A stretch of DNA of 64,000 bases from Anaerolineales bacterium (GTDB lineage: Bacteria; Chloroflexota; Anaerolineae; Anaerolineales; Villigracilaceae). The DNA lies in contig JABWAU010000002.1 of the NCBI GenBank assembly GCA_013360875.1, forward strand, positions 1-64,000, in the 5' to 3' direction. The position numbers and the translations under genes are program-made. Below, piece by piece: positions 25,899 through 33,791 of this stretch (the first letter of the stretch is position 1; every line of letters begins with the position of its first letter). Below the pieces are notes generated by a model. The model made no database searches, was not told the origin of the DNA, and saw only the letters and a list, made by a program, of their open reading frames with translations.

Positions 25899-27793
25899 GC
25901 TATTACTTTCTCTCCGTAAATTTGCTCGCCCAATTCTGCCAGCATATCCAGTCCTTTGACCTCACGCGGCAAAAGCGGGATTTGCACCAGCGGCACGCCG
26001 AAGCGTTTGCCAATCTCCGCCAGGTATTTTTCCTGCATGGCGCGGCGCGACTGCACAAAGGGCGTAGTCGCCTGCTCGCTGGGGATGACCATATTAGCGA
26101 CCACCAATCCAGGCTGAACACCGACCGTTCCCAGTTCCTGCGCGGCGCGCCAGGCTTCGAGAATCGGCGTCGCTTCGGGATACATCACAAACGCAAACGT
26201 GCTTTGCGCGGGGTCAGACATCATCTGAATCACTTTTCCAAAGCGCTGTTTGGCAACGTCATCGGCGGCGGTCGCATCCACCGAAGCGAAGACCTTCACG
26301 TCAATCTGCTTGCTCCAGTCAACGGGCAATTCCAGCAAACGCAGGGTGTGACCCGTCGGCGCGGTATCGAAGACCACCGCCTGCCATTCGTCTTGTGAAG
26401 CATATTCAATAAATTTATCAAACGCCGCCATCTCTTCGGTGCAGGGCGAGTTGAGTTCCTCTTCCATCATCTTGATCGCCGACTCGGGGCGTCCGCGTTT
26501 GCGCGCGTCATTAAGAATGCGCGCCTTGTAGGTTTCCGCGGCGGCTTTCGGGTCAATCTTCACCGCCCAGAGATTCGGCTGCCCGCTCACTTCAGCAACC
26601 TCATCGCCGACGGGCGTATCCAGCACTTCGCCCAAATGCGCGGCGGGGTCGGTCGTCAACAGCAGAGTCTTATATCCCTGCCGCGCCAGCCAGACCGCCG
26701 TCACGCACGACGCCACTGTCTTGCCGACGCCGCCCTTGCCCGCGAAGAAAACCGTCCGCCGATGACCGTTTGGAGAAAGCCGCGCCCGCACCTCGTCGAG
26801 GGATGAAGCGAAAGCCGCGTTCTGCAATTGGACTTCCGCCGCTTCATCCGACCCCGAGGCGGGTTCGCCGTCGAAGAAAATTTTCCCCACCTGACGCAGT
26901 CTCGCCGCGCCCTTGATTTCATCCGCCAGCAGAATCATGCGCTGTTTGGAATACGTGAACTCGCGCTCGATTTGCTCCAGATAACGCGCCTGCATTTCGG
27001 CTCGCGCCGCAAAGAGCGGATTCCCCGCGCCAGCAGGCGGGATGATGCCGTTGACAATCAGGCGGAAGTTGTGGATGTCGAGTTTGCTCAGTTCGTCAAT
27101 CGCACGGCGGGTTTCTTTGATGGAAATCGCTTCGGGATGGAGGACGAAGACAAATTGCGTTTGCGCGGATTGACGCATGGCGGCAAGGGCGCGCTCGTAT
27201 TTGTGCTTGGCGTCCTGAATCGCGGCGGCGGGACCCAGGCAGGTCTGCCCGCTGCCCGCGCTCGCCGCGTCAATGGACTGACTCCACTCGGCGGGCAGTT
27301 CCAGCAGGCGGATGGTGTGACCCGTCGGCGCGGTATCGAAGATGACAATATCAAAAGCTGTTCCATTGTCCGAAGGCACATCTAAAAAATCAGTAAAGCG
27401 GTCGAAGGCGGCGACTTCCGCCGTGCAGGGACCGCTCATCTGCTCTTCCATTACCTGAACGATTTGCGGTGGGAAGGCGGCGCGGATGGGCGACATGGCG
27501 CGGTCAATGTATTCCTGCGTGGCTTTATCGGGGTCAATTTCCATCGCCGACAGGTTGGGGACGCCCGCAATCGGCATGACCTGATGCCCGATTTCCTGCT
27601 CGAAAACGTCCGCCAAATTGGAGGCTGGGTCGGTGGTGACGATGAGGGTGCGTTTGCCTTCATCCGCATAACGGACGGCGTGCGTGCAAGCCATACTGGT
27701 CTTGCCCACGCCGCCCTTGCCAGAGAAGAAGATAAAGGTAGTCTGATAGTCGGATGGTCGAATAGTCGAATAATCGTTCGGCGATGAAGTCAT
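25895..27793 (-). CDS. arsA: Arsenite-transporting ATPase, tandem-domain form
   Basis: A 632-residue protein with two homologous ATPase halves. Each has a P-loop (SGKGGVGKTSMA near residue 24; AGKGGVGKTVAS near 350) and a DTAPTGHT(I/L)RLL signal-transduction motif. Metalloid-site cysteines are present in MSGPCTAEVAAFDRF, in SGQTCLGPAAA and in LNSPCTEEMAAFDKF. The first 17 residues (NDYSTIRPSDYQ) are encoded by a dispersed CGACTATC repeat and are probably non-essential. It overlaps arsD by four bases and the next gene by four. It energises arsenite export and takes arsenite from ArsD. Confidence 0.96.
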   Translation of the reverse strand: MTSSPNDYSTIRPSDYQTTFIFFSGKGGVGKTSMACTHAVRYADEGKRTLIVTTDPASNLADVFEQEIGHQVMPIAGVPNLSAMEIDPDKATQEYIDRAMSPIRAAFPPQIVQVMEEQMSGPCTAEVAAFDRFTDFLDVPSDNGTAFDIVIFDTAPTGHTIRLLELPAEWSQSIDAASAGSGQTCLGPAAAIQDAKHKYERALAAMRQSAQTQFVFVLHPEAISIKETRRAIDELSKLDIHNFRLIVNGIIPPAGAGNPLFAARAEMQARYLEQIEREFTYSKQRMILLADEIKGAARLRQVGKIFFDGEPASGSDEAAEVQLQNAAFASSLDEVRARLSPNGHRRTVFFAGKGGVGKTVASCVTAVWLARQGYKTLLLTTDPAAHLGEVLDTPVGDEVAEVSGQPNLWAVKIDPKAAAETYKARILNDARKRGRPESAIKMMEEELNSPCTEEMAAFDKFIEYASQDEWQAVVFDTAPTGHTLRLLELPVDWSKQIDVKVFASVDATAADDVAKQRFGKVIQMMSDPAQSTFAFVMYPEATPILEAWRAAQELGTVGVQPGLVVANMVIPSEQATTPFVQSRRAMQEKYLAEIGKRFGVPLVQIPLLPREVKGLDMLAELGEQIYGEKVIA

Positions 27794-28152
27794 AAGGTGT
27801 TTGCTCCATTGAGCGCGTTGCGGATTTCATCCAGCGTTGGATACGCGCCAACCTTGATGACCTTGCCGCGCACAACAATAATTGGCAGAGCCTCCATTTG
27901 TCTCTCACGTACCAGTTTCATCACTTCAGCATTTCCCAGAAAGGCGTTGGGGTGACTGGTCATCTGATAGCGTTCCACGCGCAGGTTGTCGCGTTGGAGC
28001 GCCAGGATCATCTCATTGACATCCAGCAAAGTTTGATCGAGCGTTGGTCCGCACAAGCCAGTCGGACAACACATGGGCGGATCGAAGAATTCCACATCCA
28101 CAGGAGCAACGGAGGTCGGCAGGGTATTTAGCAGGGGAATGATGTCGGGCAT
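27790..28152 (-). CDS. arsD: ArsD arsenic metallochaperone
   Basis: A 120-residue thioredoxin-fold chaperone that passes arsenite to ArsA. The diagnostic FDPPMCCPTGLCGP contains the vicinal Cys pair and third Cys of the metalloid site. An N-terminal extension of about 23 residues precedes it. The frame is open to 28182, but the ATG at 28152 is preferred because it lies after the arsR stop at 28166. The 28182 start would lie inside arsR. It overlaps arsA by four bases. Confidence 0.93.
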   Translation of the reverse strand: MPDIIPLLNTLPTSVAPVDVEFFDPPMCCPTGLCGPTLDQTLLDVNEMILALQRDNLRVERYQMTSHPNAFLGNAEVMKLVRERQMEALPIIVVRGKVIKVGAYPTLDEIRNALNGANTL

Positions 28153-28165
28153 TTCGTTTGTTTCC

Positions 28166-28564
28166 TCACTTCTCCGTAACATTAATATCGGTTAGAGAAA
28201 CCAATGCTTGCGGACCGCATTTGGGCTGACGCGGCTGGATGCGCTTCGGGTCGAAGAACGCGCCAAAGGCGGAATTCAATTCCTCCAATGCGGCGCGGTT
28301 GACCGAGTAGTACACCCAGCGCGAGTCAACTGCGTCGCGTTCCACATCCACCAATCCCACCGCGCGCAACTTGCTCAAATGATGCGAAATCAGGTTGGGC
28401 GGCATGTGCAGGGCGTCGCCAAGTTCGCAGTTGCACTGCACGCCTTCCATTAAAAGATTGAAAATGAGCAGGCGCTTCGGCTCGGCAAGCACCTTGAGGC
28501 GCTCAGACAGCAGTTCAAGGTTGACAGGAGTGGGTTTGATTTCATTTGAAATATAGTTCAACAT
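28166..28564 (-). CDS. arsR: ArsR-family arsenic-responsive repressor
   Basis: A 132-residue winged-helix repressor. The recognition helix region is ELGDALHMPPNLISHHLSKLR, and a candidate arsenite site is the QCNCELGD cysteine pair at its N-terminal end. The frame is open to 28645, but the promoter at 28572-28600 lies inside that extension. A start about 7 bases after the -10 box falls on the ATG at 28564, giving a leaderless mRNA. The operator covers the -10 box and start codon. It is the first gene of the ars operon. Confidence 0.9.
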   Translation of the reverse strand: MLNYISNEIKPTPVNLELLSERLKVLAEPKRLLIFNLLMEGVQCNCELGDALHMPPNLISHHLSKLRAVGLVDVERDAVDSRWVYYSVNRAALEELNSAFGAFFDPKRIQPRQPKCGPQALVSLTDINVTEK

Positions 28565-28600
28565 ATGTTGAATTATATTGCCACTCATGCCATAGGTCAA
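28557..28600 (-). promoter_or_regulatory. ars operon promoter and ArsR operator
   Basis: On the minus strand TTGACC (28600-28595), a 17-bp spacer and TATAAT (28577-28572) form a near-consensus promoter. The perfect 16-bp palindrome TTCAACATATGTTGAA (28557-28572) starts on the last base of the -10 box and contains the arsR ATG. Repressor bound here would block initiation. Confidence 0.85.
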
Positions 28601-28698
28601 TGAAAGATATGCAAGTTCCAAGGTGCATTTATCAAGCTGCAACAAGGTAGAGTTATTCCCTTTTAGAATAGGTTCTGAAAAATTTTCGAATTACGTAT

Positions 28699-28742
28699 TG
28701 TGACACATTTCACTTATTAATCGAATTCTCATTTTCTATAAT
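28699..28742 (+). promoter_or_regulatory. CRP/FNR-like site and promoter of the octaheme cytochrome
   Basis: TGTGA-CACATT-TCACT (28699-28714) lies 22 bases upstream of TATAAT (28737-28742). The site centre is about 42.5 bases before the expected start, the class II activator position. The -35 region (TTATTA) is poor, as expected for an activated promoter. Confidence 0.7.
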
Positions 28743-28786
28743 ATGCATAGTCCAAATCGGATCATTTGACGAAAGGAGAATGCAAT

Positions 28787-29971
28787 ATGAGAAAGTATCT
28801 GCCCGCTTTGTTCGTTGCTGTAGGTCTCTTGGTGTTGATGGCTGCCTGTCAGCCTGCCACGCCAGCGGAACCCCAAACCGTCCAAGTTGAAGTAACGCGA
28901 GTTGTGGAGGTTACCAAGGAAGTGCCGGTTGAAAAAATCGTCGAGGTGACTCCGGCACCAGCATGGGAAATTGCCAACCAGAATCTGGCCACCTCGCTTC
29001 ATCACACCACACAGGGGATGCGCTATTATTACCAAAAGGAGCAGGGCGGCTTTGAAACCTTGACTGGCGTCTCGTATGAGGATTTGGGATGCAAGAACTG
29101 CCATGTGCCTGTGGAAAACGGTCAGGCAAAATGCGACACCTGTCACATCACCGAGGCAGTTGACGCGCCTCCGCAATTCAAATGCACGGGCTGTCACGGG
29201 CGCCAAAACTTTGAGATCGTGGCAAAGCGCCCGGATGGCACCAAAGGCATCAACGATGTACACTATGCCAAGGGTATGCAGTGCATCAATTGCCATTCTG
29301 ACGAGGCGGTTCATGGGGATGGCATGGCGTACAACTCACTACTGGAAAGCCCTGCTGCGTCCAAATGCACCGATTGCCATCAGACCACTGAAAAGAAGGA
29401 ATGGGCAGACATGCAGGCGCATCAGGTACATGCTGAGAACATGGACTGCGCCGCTTGCCATGTACAACAGGTCAATTCCTGCTTCAATTGCCACTTCGAT
29501 ACGGAAGTCAACGAAAAGTTTAAGATCGAGTATCGCAAGTACTATGATTGGAAATTCCTGATGCTGAACGACGAAGGCAAGATCACTACGGCCACGATCA
29601 TGCCGATGGTCTATCAGGATGACAAATCCTTTGCAGTGCTGGCGCCCTATTACGGACATTCCATCCAACGCCCGAATCCCGAGACGGTTTGCAACGACTG
29701 TCACAAGAATGCCAATGTAGCCGCTTATAATGAGACCGGAAAAATCCAAATTTCCAAATGGAACGAAGGCACCAACTCGCTTGACTTTGCCACGGGCGTT
29801 ATCCCCGTCCCGCCTGATTACGATATAGCCTTCATCATTGACTTTGTCACCCGCGATGGGACGGCATGGAACGAGCAAAAGAACAACTGGAAGTTTATGG
29901 AGACCGGTCCCGATATGTGGCAGATCCTGTTCGGCAAGCCACTGGTAAAGATGCCCACGCAGTTCCCATAG
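28787..29971 (+). CDS. Octaheme c-type cytochrome lipoprotein
   Basis: A 394-residue exported lipoprotein with lipid Cys at residue 21 (LVLMAAC) and a VEVTRVVEVTKEV-type linker. Eight CxxCH heme-binding motifs are visible: CKNCH, CDTCH, CTGCH, CINCH, CTDCH, CAACH, CFNCH and CNDCH. The last is separated from the rest by about 75 residues. A GAAAGGAG Shine-Dalgarno sequence precedes the ATG at 28787. Its promoter carries a CRP/FNR-like site. It probably moves electrons on the outer face of the membrane for the sulfur or molybdoenzyme systems nearby. Whether it is an enzyme (such as an octaheme tetrathionate reductase) or a carrier is unknown. Confidence 0.9.
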   Translation: MRKYLPALFVAVGLLVLMAACQPATPAEPQTVQVEVTRVVEVTKEVPVEKIVEVTPAPAWEIANQNLATSLHHTTQGMRYYYQKEQGGFETLTGVSYEDLGCKNCHVPVENGQAKCDTCHITEAVDAPPQFKCTGCHGRQNFEIVAKRPDGTKGINDVHYAKGMQCINCHSDEAVHGDGMAYNSLLESPAASKCTDCHQTTEKKEWADMQAHQVHAENMDCAACHVQQVNSCFNCHFDTEVNEKFKIEYRKYYDWKFLMLNDEGKITTATIMPMVYQDDKSFAVLAPYYGHSIQRPNPETVCNDCHKNANVAAYNETGKIQISKWNEGTNSLDFATGVIPVPPDYDIAFIIDFVTRDGTAWNEQKNNWKFMETGPDMWQILFGKPLVKMPTQFP

Positions 29972-30045
29972 ACTGACAGCCTTCTTATTTACGGCAAAAC
30001 GCACAACTTTGCCCCTTTGACAATCCACTTCCAATGTAGGTCTAT

Positions 30046-30074
30046 GAACAGGGAGCGCCAAGCGCTCCCTGTTC
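30046..30074. terminator. Bidirectional hairpin between convergent genes
   Basis: A perfect 13-bp stem (GAACAGGGAGCGC, 30046-30058, with 30062-30074) has a three-base CAA loop between the cytochrome and the convergent LysR gene. There is no clear T-run, so it may act in either direction as a weak terminator. Confidence 0.65.
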
Positions 30075-30077
30075 TGT

Positions 30078-30989
30078 TCACTTTAGGATATCCACGTTTT
30101 CGGGATCGTGTACAAACCCCCAGAATAATTCTGCCGGACGCGATAACGGAACCAGGCTGTTGCGCAACATACAGATTTTTCGTTCAATATGCACCCCGTT
30201 GACCTGAACTTCGCTAACAATTCCGGCGCGCATCGCCGTCTTGGCTGTTACACGTGGCACGAAAGCCACGCCAATGCCTGTAGAGACCGTGTTAACGATT
30301 CCTTCGGCATTGCCCAGTTCCAGCAAAACATTCAAGTCAGATATGGAGATGTCATGTGCCGCTAGCGCGGAAGCCAGCGCGCGGCGGGTCCCTGATTCCG
30401 GTTCACGAAGAAGAATGGGCTCAGCGAGCAGGTCATCAGGGTCAATGATGTAGCGTTTCGCCCAGGGATGTCTGGCGGGAACAATCAGTACCACTTCGTC
30501 TACAAAGAATTGCTGACAGGAAAGTCCCTCGGCAACATTCTCAAAACTGACAATTCCAAGGTCGGCTTCTTTGTTGAGCAGATCGGCGCTGATCTGACGT
30601 GGGGAACAGGGTTTCAGAAATAGTCGGACTTCTGGAAAGCGCTGGCGAAAGCGCGCCGCCAGCAACGGAAGAAGATACTTCCCTGATGCCGTTGCGCACG
30701 CAATGGAGAGCGTACCTGTGATGCGGTCGTTGAGCGAGTGTGCCAGTTCGTGGAAGCGGTTGCACTCGCGCAGGAGTTGTTGTGCCCAAGGGAGCAACGC
30801 CCGTCCCTGCTGACTCAGTTTGAGTTTCCTGCCGCTAATGCGCTCGAATAATTCAACACCCAATTCACCTTCCAGTTCCTTGATATGCTTGCTCACCGTT
30901 GGCTGGGAAGTGTGCAGGCGTTGCGCAGTTTCGGAAAAGTTCAATGTCTGGGCGGCATCGGCAAAGGTTTGAAGATGGTCAAGTTCCAT
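30078..30989 (-). CDS. LysR-family transcriptional regulator (paralogue A)
   Basis: A 303-residue LysR regulator. The N-terminal helix-turn-helix is NFSETAQRLHTSQPTVSKHI; the effector domain follows from about residue 90. It is similar throughout to the LysR at 39249-40172, including SGKYLLPLLAARFRQRFP, EPESGTRRAL and GNAEGIVNTVSTGIGVAFV. The ATG at 30989 (MELDHLQTF) is preferred over upstream ATGs by alignment. The two genes bracket the Hdr/TusA/YeeE island, so sulfur-compound sensing is inferred. It is convergent with the cytochrome gene. Confidence 0.9.
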   Translation of the reverse strand: MELDHLQTFADAAQTLNFSETAQRLHTSQPTVSKHIKELEGELGVELFERISGRKLKLSQQGRALLPWAQQLLRECNRFHELAHSLNDRITGTLSIACATASGKYLLPLLAARFRQRFPEVRLFLKPCSPRQISADLLNKEADLGIVSFENVAEGLSCQQFFVDEVVLIVPARHPWAKRYIIDPDDLLAEPILLREPESGTRRALASALAAHDISISDLNVLLELGNAEGIVNTVSTGIGVAFVPRVTAKTAMRAGIVSEVQVNGVHIERKICMLRNSLVPLSRPAELFWGFVHDPENVDILK

Positions 30990-31178
30990 TGTCATCCGGC
31001 CAATAATGATATAGCCGACTGTATCGCTTAAACCTGTTACCTGCAAGGATTGAAAGTCATTTTGTGCCTGTGAGTTCTATCAAAACTGGTTTTGCCTAAC
31101 GCCATGGGCTTGATACGACCAGGATCTGTATGTTATTCAATTTATCTATAGCTAACAAGAGTTTTATGGAATTTGATT

Positions 31179-31222
31179 TGTGACGCCTGTCACTATCTGC
31201 TTTGTGAAAACTGTCACATAAT
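31179..31222 (+). promoter_or_regulatory. Tandem CRP/FNR-like sites upstream of the sulfur operon
   Basis: TGTGA-CGCCTG-TCACT (31179-31194) lies 22 bases before CATAAT (31217-31222), the same spacing as at the cytochrome. A second, perfect TGTGA-AAACTG-TCACA (31203-31218) lies between the putative -35 and -10 boxes. The first could activate and the second repress. Confidence 0.6.
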
Positions 31223-31273
31223 AAACTCGATGGAAAAACATAACTGGTTGTTCTTTTTCGAAAAAGTACAATA

Positions 31274-31609
31274 ATGAAACCATACCTTCCAAAAGAAATC
31301 CAAATATCGGCAGAACATCAGGCGGCATTTTTTCGGGTGTTGGGAAACGCACAGCGGGTAATGATCCTTTGGCTTATTGCAGAGCAGGCACGAACCGTTA
31401 ATGAAATTGCATTGGCGATTGGGGCTACCCAGACAAGCGTGGGGCATCATCTCCGCATTTTGGAATTCAATCATCTGGTGGAGATTCGAAGAGAGCACAA
31501 CAACGTCTACTATCACCTCGCCGACAATGAAATCACCCGGGATTGCCTGGTTATCAAGTCCAAACCCAAGGAAATGTTGATGGAAATCAACTTAGTCGAA
31601 AACATCTAA
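31274..31609 (+). CDS. ArsR-family winged-helix regulator
   Basis: A 111-residue winged-helix protein. The recognition helix is in AIGATQTSVGHHLRILEFNHL and the wing in VEIRREHNNVYYHLAD. It has one cysteine only, so a metalloid site like that of ArsR is unlikely. It is the first gene before tusA and the Hdr-like genes and may control them. No Shine-Dalgarno sequence is visible before the ATG at 31274. The promoter carries two CRP/FNR-like sites. Effector unknown. Confidence 0.85.
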   Translation: MKPYLPKEIQISAEHQAAFFRVLGNAQRVMILWLIAEQARTVNEIALAIGATQTSVGHHLRILEFNHLVEIRREHNNVYYHLADNEITRDCLVIKSKPKEMLMEINLVENI

Positions 31610-31627
31610 TTCATAAAGGAGATAAAG

Positions 31628-31885
31628 ATGGAAGCAACAATTGATCTTAATACCGTAAAGGCAGCCAAAGTCGTGGACGCGCGTGCCATGTCCTGCCCGG
31701 GTCCCTTACTGGAGGCAAAGAAAGCCATCGGCGCCGTCAAAGTCGGTGAAGTGCTGGAAATCTGGTCTGGCGACCCGAACACACGCAGCAACCTTGACCA
31801 GTGGTGCAAGAAACTGGGGCATGATTTCATGGGCTACATCGAGACTGGCGGCTATGACCGCTTGTTCATCCTGCGGAAGAAGTGA
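31628..31885 (+). CDS. tusA: TusA-family sulfurtransferase
   Basis: An 85-residue sulfur-carrier protein. The active-site cysteine is in MSCPGPLLEAKKAI, the CPxP motif that carries persulfide. AAAGGAG precedes the ATG. It lies between an ArsR regulator and the MvhD-like/HdrA genes. A TusA next to Hdr-type genes usually delivers sulfane sulfur to or from a heterodisulfide-reductase-like complex. Direction of sulfur flow is not shown by the sequence. Confidence 0.93.
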   Translation: MEATIDLNTVKAAKVVDARAMSCPGPLLEAKKAIGAVKVGEVLEIWSGDPNTRSNLDQWCKKLGHDFMGYIETGGYDRLFILRKK

Positions 31886-31896
31886 GCAACCGCGCC

Positions 31897-31952
31897 GCGA
31901 CACATCGTCCCCGCATGGGGATTCATGTCGCCCGTTGCGAGATAGATCTCGC
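31897..31952. repeat. Palindromic repeats (GCGACACATCGTCCC family and GCGAGAT-ATCTCGC)
   Basis: GCGACACATCGTCCC and GGGGATTCATGTCGC form an imperfect hairpin at 31897-31931. GCGAGATAGATCTCGC follows at 31937-31952. A second copy of the first family lies at 50051-50083. No coding signal is seen. Confidence 0.65.
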
Positions 31953-32008
31953 GGCACAACAAACAATCCATTCTCGAATTCGGCGTTTTGCTGAAAGAGA
32001 GGAGACCC

Positions 32009-32455
32009 ATGACAACCGAAACACCACAGAAAGGCAAAATCCTGCTCCTTGCCACCCTGTCTGGCGGCTACCGCGGCGCGGACATGGTCGGGCAGGGACA
32101 CATGGATTACCCACCCAACACTTACATCCTGCCCGTGATGAGTTCGGCGATTTTTCCGCCCAAGTTCTACATTGACGCCTTCGAGAAGGGCTTCGATGCC
32201 ATCACGGTCATGTACAGCGGCACGGACAGCCCCTACAAGGGCGAATCGGAGAAAACGGCGGAAATCATCAACGAGACCTATGAGAAGATGAAAGAACTCA
32301 ACCTCGATTTACGCCGCCTGCGGCTAGCCGCCATCTGTACCGTATGCGTGCGCCCGTTTCTTGAAGAAGTCCAGCGCGCCGAATCGCTGCTGGAGGAAAT
32401 CGGGCCCCTGCCGCGCCCGTTGGCTAAACAAGGAGTTGCCGCCAATGTCAACTAA
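32009..32455 (+). CDS. MvhD-like (hydrogenase Fe-S subunit-like) protein lacking the canonical cysteines
   Basis: A 148-residue protein with the MvhD fold order: GADMVGQGHMDYPPNT, then YIDAFEKGFDAITVMYSG. At the places where MvhD proteins carry cysteines, this sequence has LSGGYRGAD, VMSSAIFPP and MYSGTDSPY, so those ligands are lost. A CxxC pair remains near the end (AAICTVCVRPF). GAGAGGAG precedes the ATG at 32009. It overlaps the next gene by 11 bases. Canonical MvhD passes electrons to HdrA; this form may be structural or carry sulfur. Confidence 0.75.
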   Translation: MTTETPQKGKILLLATLSGGYRGADMVGQGHMDYPPNTYILPVMSSAIFPPKFYIDAFEKGFDAITVMYSGTDSPYKGESEKTAEIINETYEKMKELNLDLRRLRLAAICTVCVRPFLEEVQRAESLLEEIGPLPRPLAKQGVAANVN

Positions 32456-33791
32456 CCAAATCAAAGTGGATGCGCTGGTGGTCGGCGGCGGGATCTCCGG
32501 GATGCAGACCGCGCTCGACCTGGGCGACCAGGGCTACAAGGTCGCGGTCGTGGAACGCAAATCCAGTATCGGCGGGAAGATGATTGACCTGAGCAAGGTC
32601 TTTCCCACGCTCGACTGCTGTTCCTGCATCACCACCCCCAAGATGTCTGCCACGGCGCATCACGACAACATCACCCTGCTGACCTACAGCGAAATCGAGT
32701 CCATCAACCGCGACGGGAATGGTTTCAAGGTGCAGGCCACCAAGAAACCGCGTTACGTGCGCGAAGACGATTGTACGGGCTGCCGCTCCTGCGAGTTGGT
32801 CTGCCCGCTCGAAGTCTCGGAAGACGAGCATGAGTTCGGGCGCACCTCGCACCGCGTGGTGTACGTGCCGTTCAGCACGGCTGTCCCGCAAAAGGCACTC
32901 GTGGACCTCGATCACTGCCTGTTCTGCGGCAAGTGCATCCAGGCTTGCCCCTCGGATGCGATTGATTTCACCCAACAACCCGAACCCGTCGAAATTGAAA
33001 CCCGCAGTATCGTGCTGGCGACTGGCTTCGAGACAACGCCGATTAACGCCAAAAAGGAATACGGTGCGGGAAAACTGCGCAACGTCATCAGCGGCATGAT
33101 GATGGAACGCCTGCTCGCTCCCACCGGACCTTATGGCCGCGTCCTGCGACCCTCGGACGGGAAGATGCCCGCCTCGATTGCCTACGTCCAGTGCGCGGGT
33201 TCGCGTGACCAGACGCTGGGCGTGCCGTATTGCTCGCGCGTCTGCTGCATGTACGCCATCAAGCAAGCCATGCTGCTTTCGGGCGCGCTACCCTTGGCGG
33301 AAATTACCATCTATTACATGGACATCCGCACCTTCGGCAAAGGCTACGAACAGTTCTACCAAAACGCCAAAGCGATGGGCGTGGAATTCCTGAAAGGCAA
33401 GGTGGCGCGCATTACCGAGGATGAAAACCAAAATCCCATCGTGCGTGTGGAATTGATTGACGAATTCGGCAAGACCCGCGTCACCGAGCGGCAACATGAC
33501 CTGGTGGTGCTTTCAGTCGGCTTGCTGCCAGGCGGAAATCCGCAGCCCAAATTTGGCGTGCCAGTGGGCGAGGACGGCTTCGTTCAAGTTCCCGATTACA
33601 ACGTGTTCCCTGCCGTGACCTCGCAACCAGGCATTTTCGTGACCGGCGCGGCGGCGGGACCGATGGACATTGTAGACAGCATCATGATGGCTGGCGCCGC
33701 GGCGTCGTCCGCCGCGTCTTATCTGGAAGCCGGTAACGGGTCGAGGAAAGAAGCGCAACGTCAGCCCGAGAGGAGCGTGGAGTATGCCTGA
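32445..33791 (+). CDS. HdrA/QmoA-like FAD and iron-sulfur protein
   Basis: A 448-residue flavoprotein. The FAD-binding motif is LVVGGGISGMQTALDLGDQG. A cysteine cluster follows (DCCSCITTPKM). Two complete [4Fe-4S] ferredoxin motifs are present, CTGCRSCELVCP and CLFCGKCIQACP, at about residues 107-170. Later CAGSRD and YCSRVCCMYAIK match HdrA. AGGAG precedes the ATG at 32445; the open frame begins earlier. It overlaps the MvhD-like gene and the next HdrA gene. It probably forms a complex with the 688-residue HdrA protein and the membrane subunit at 36151, like QmoABC. Confidence 0.88.
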   Translation: MSTNQIKVDALVVGGGISGMQTALDLGDQGYKVAVVERKSSIGGKMIDLSKVFPTLDCCSCITTPKMSATAHHDNITLLTYSEIESINRDGNGFKVQATKKPRYVREDDCTGCRSCELVCPLEVSEDEHEFGRTSHRVVYVPFSTAVPQKALVDLDHCLFCGKCIQACPSDAIDFTQQPEPVEIETRSIVLATGFETTPINAKKEYGAGKLRNVISGMMMERLLAPTGPYGRVLRPSDGKMPASIAYVQCAGSRDQTLGVPYCSRVCCMYAIKQAMLLSGALPLAEITIYYMDIRTFGKGYEQFYQNAKAMGVEFLKGKVARITEDENQNPIVRVELIDEFGKTRVTERQHDLVVLSVGLLPGGNPQPKFGVPVGEDGFVQVPDYNVFPAVTSQPGIFVTGAAAGPMDIVDSIMMAGAAASSAASYLEAGNGSRKEAQRQPERSVEYA

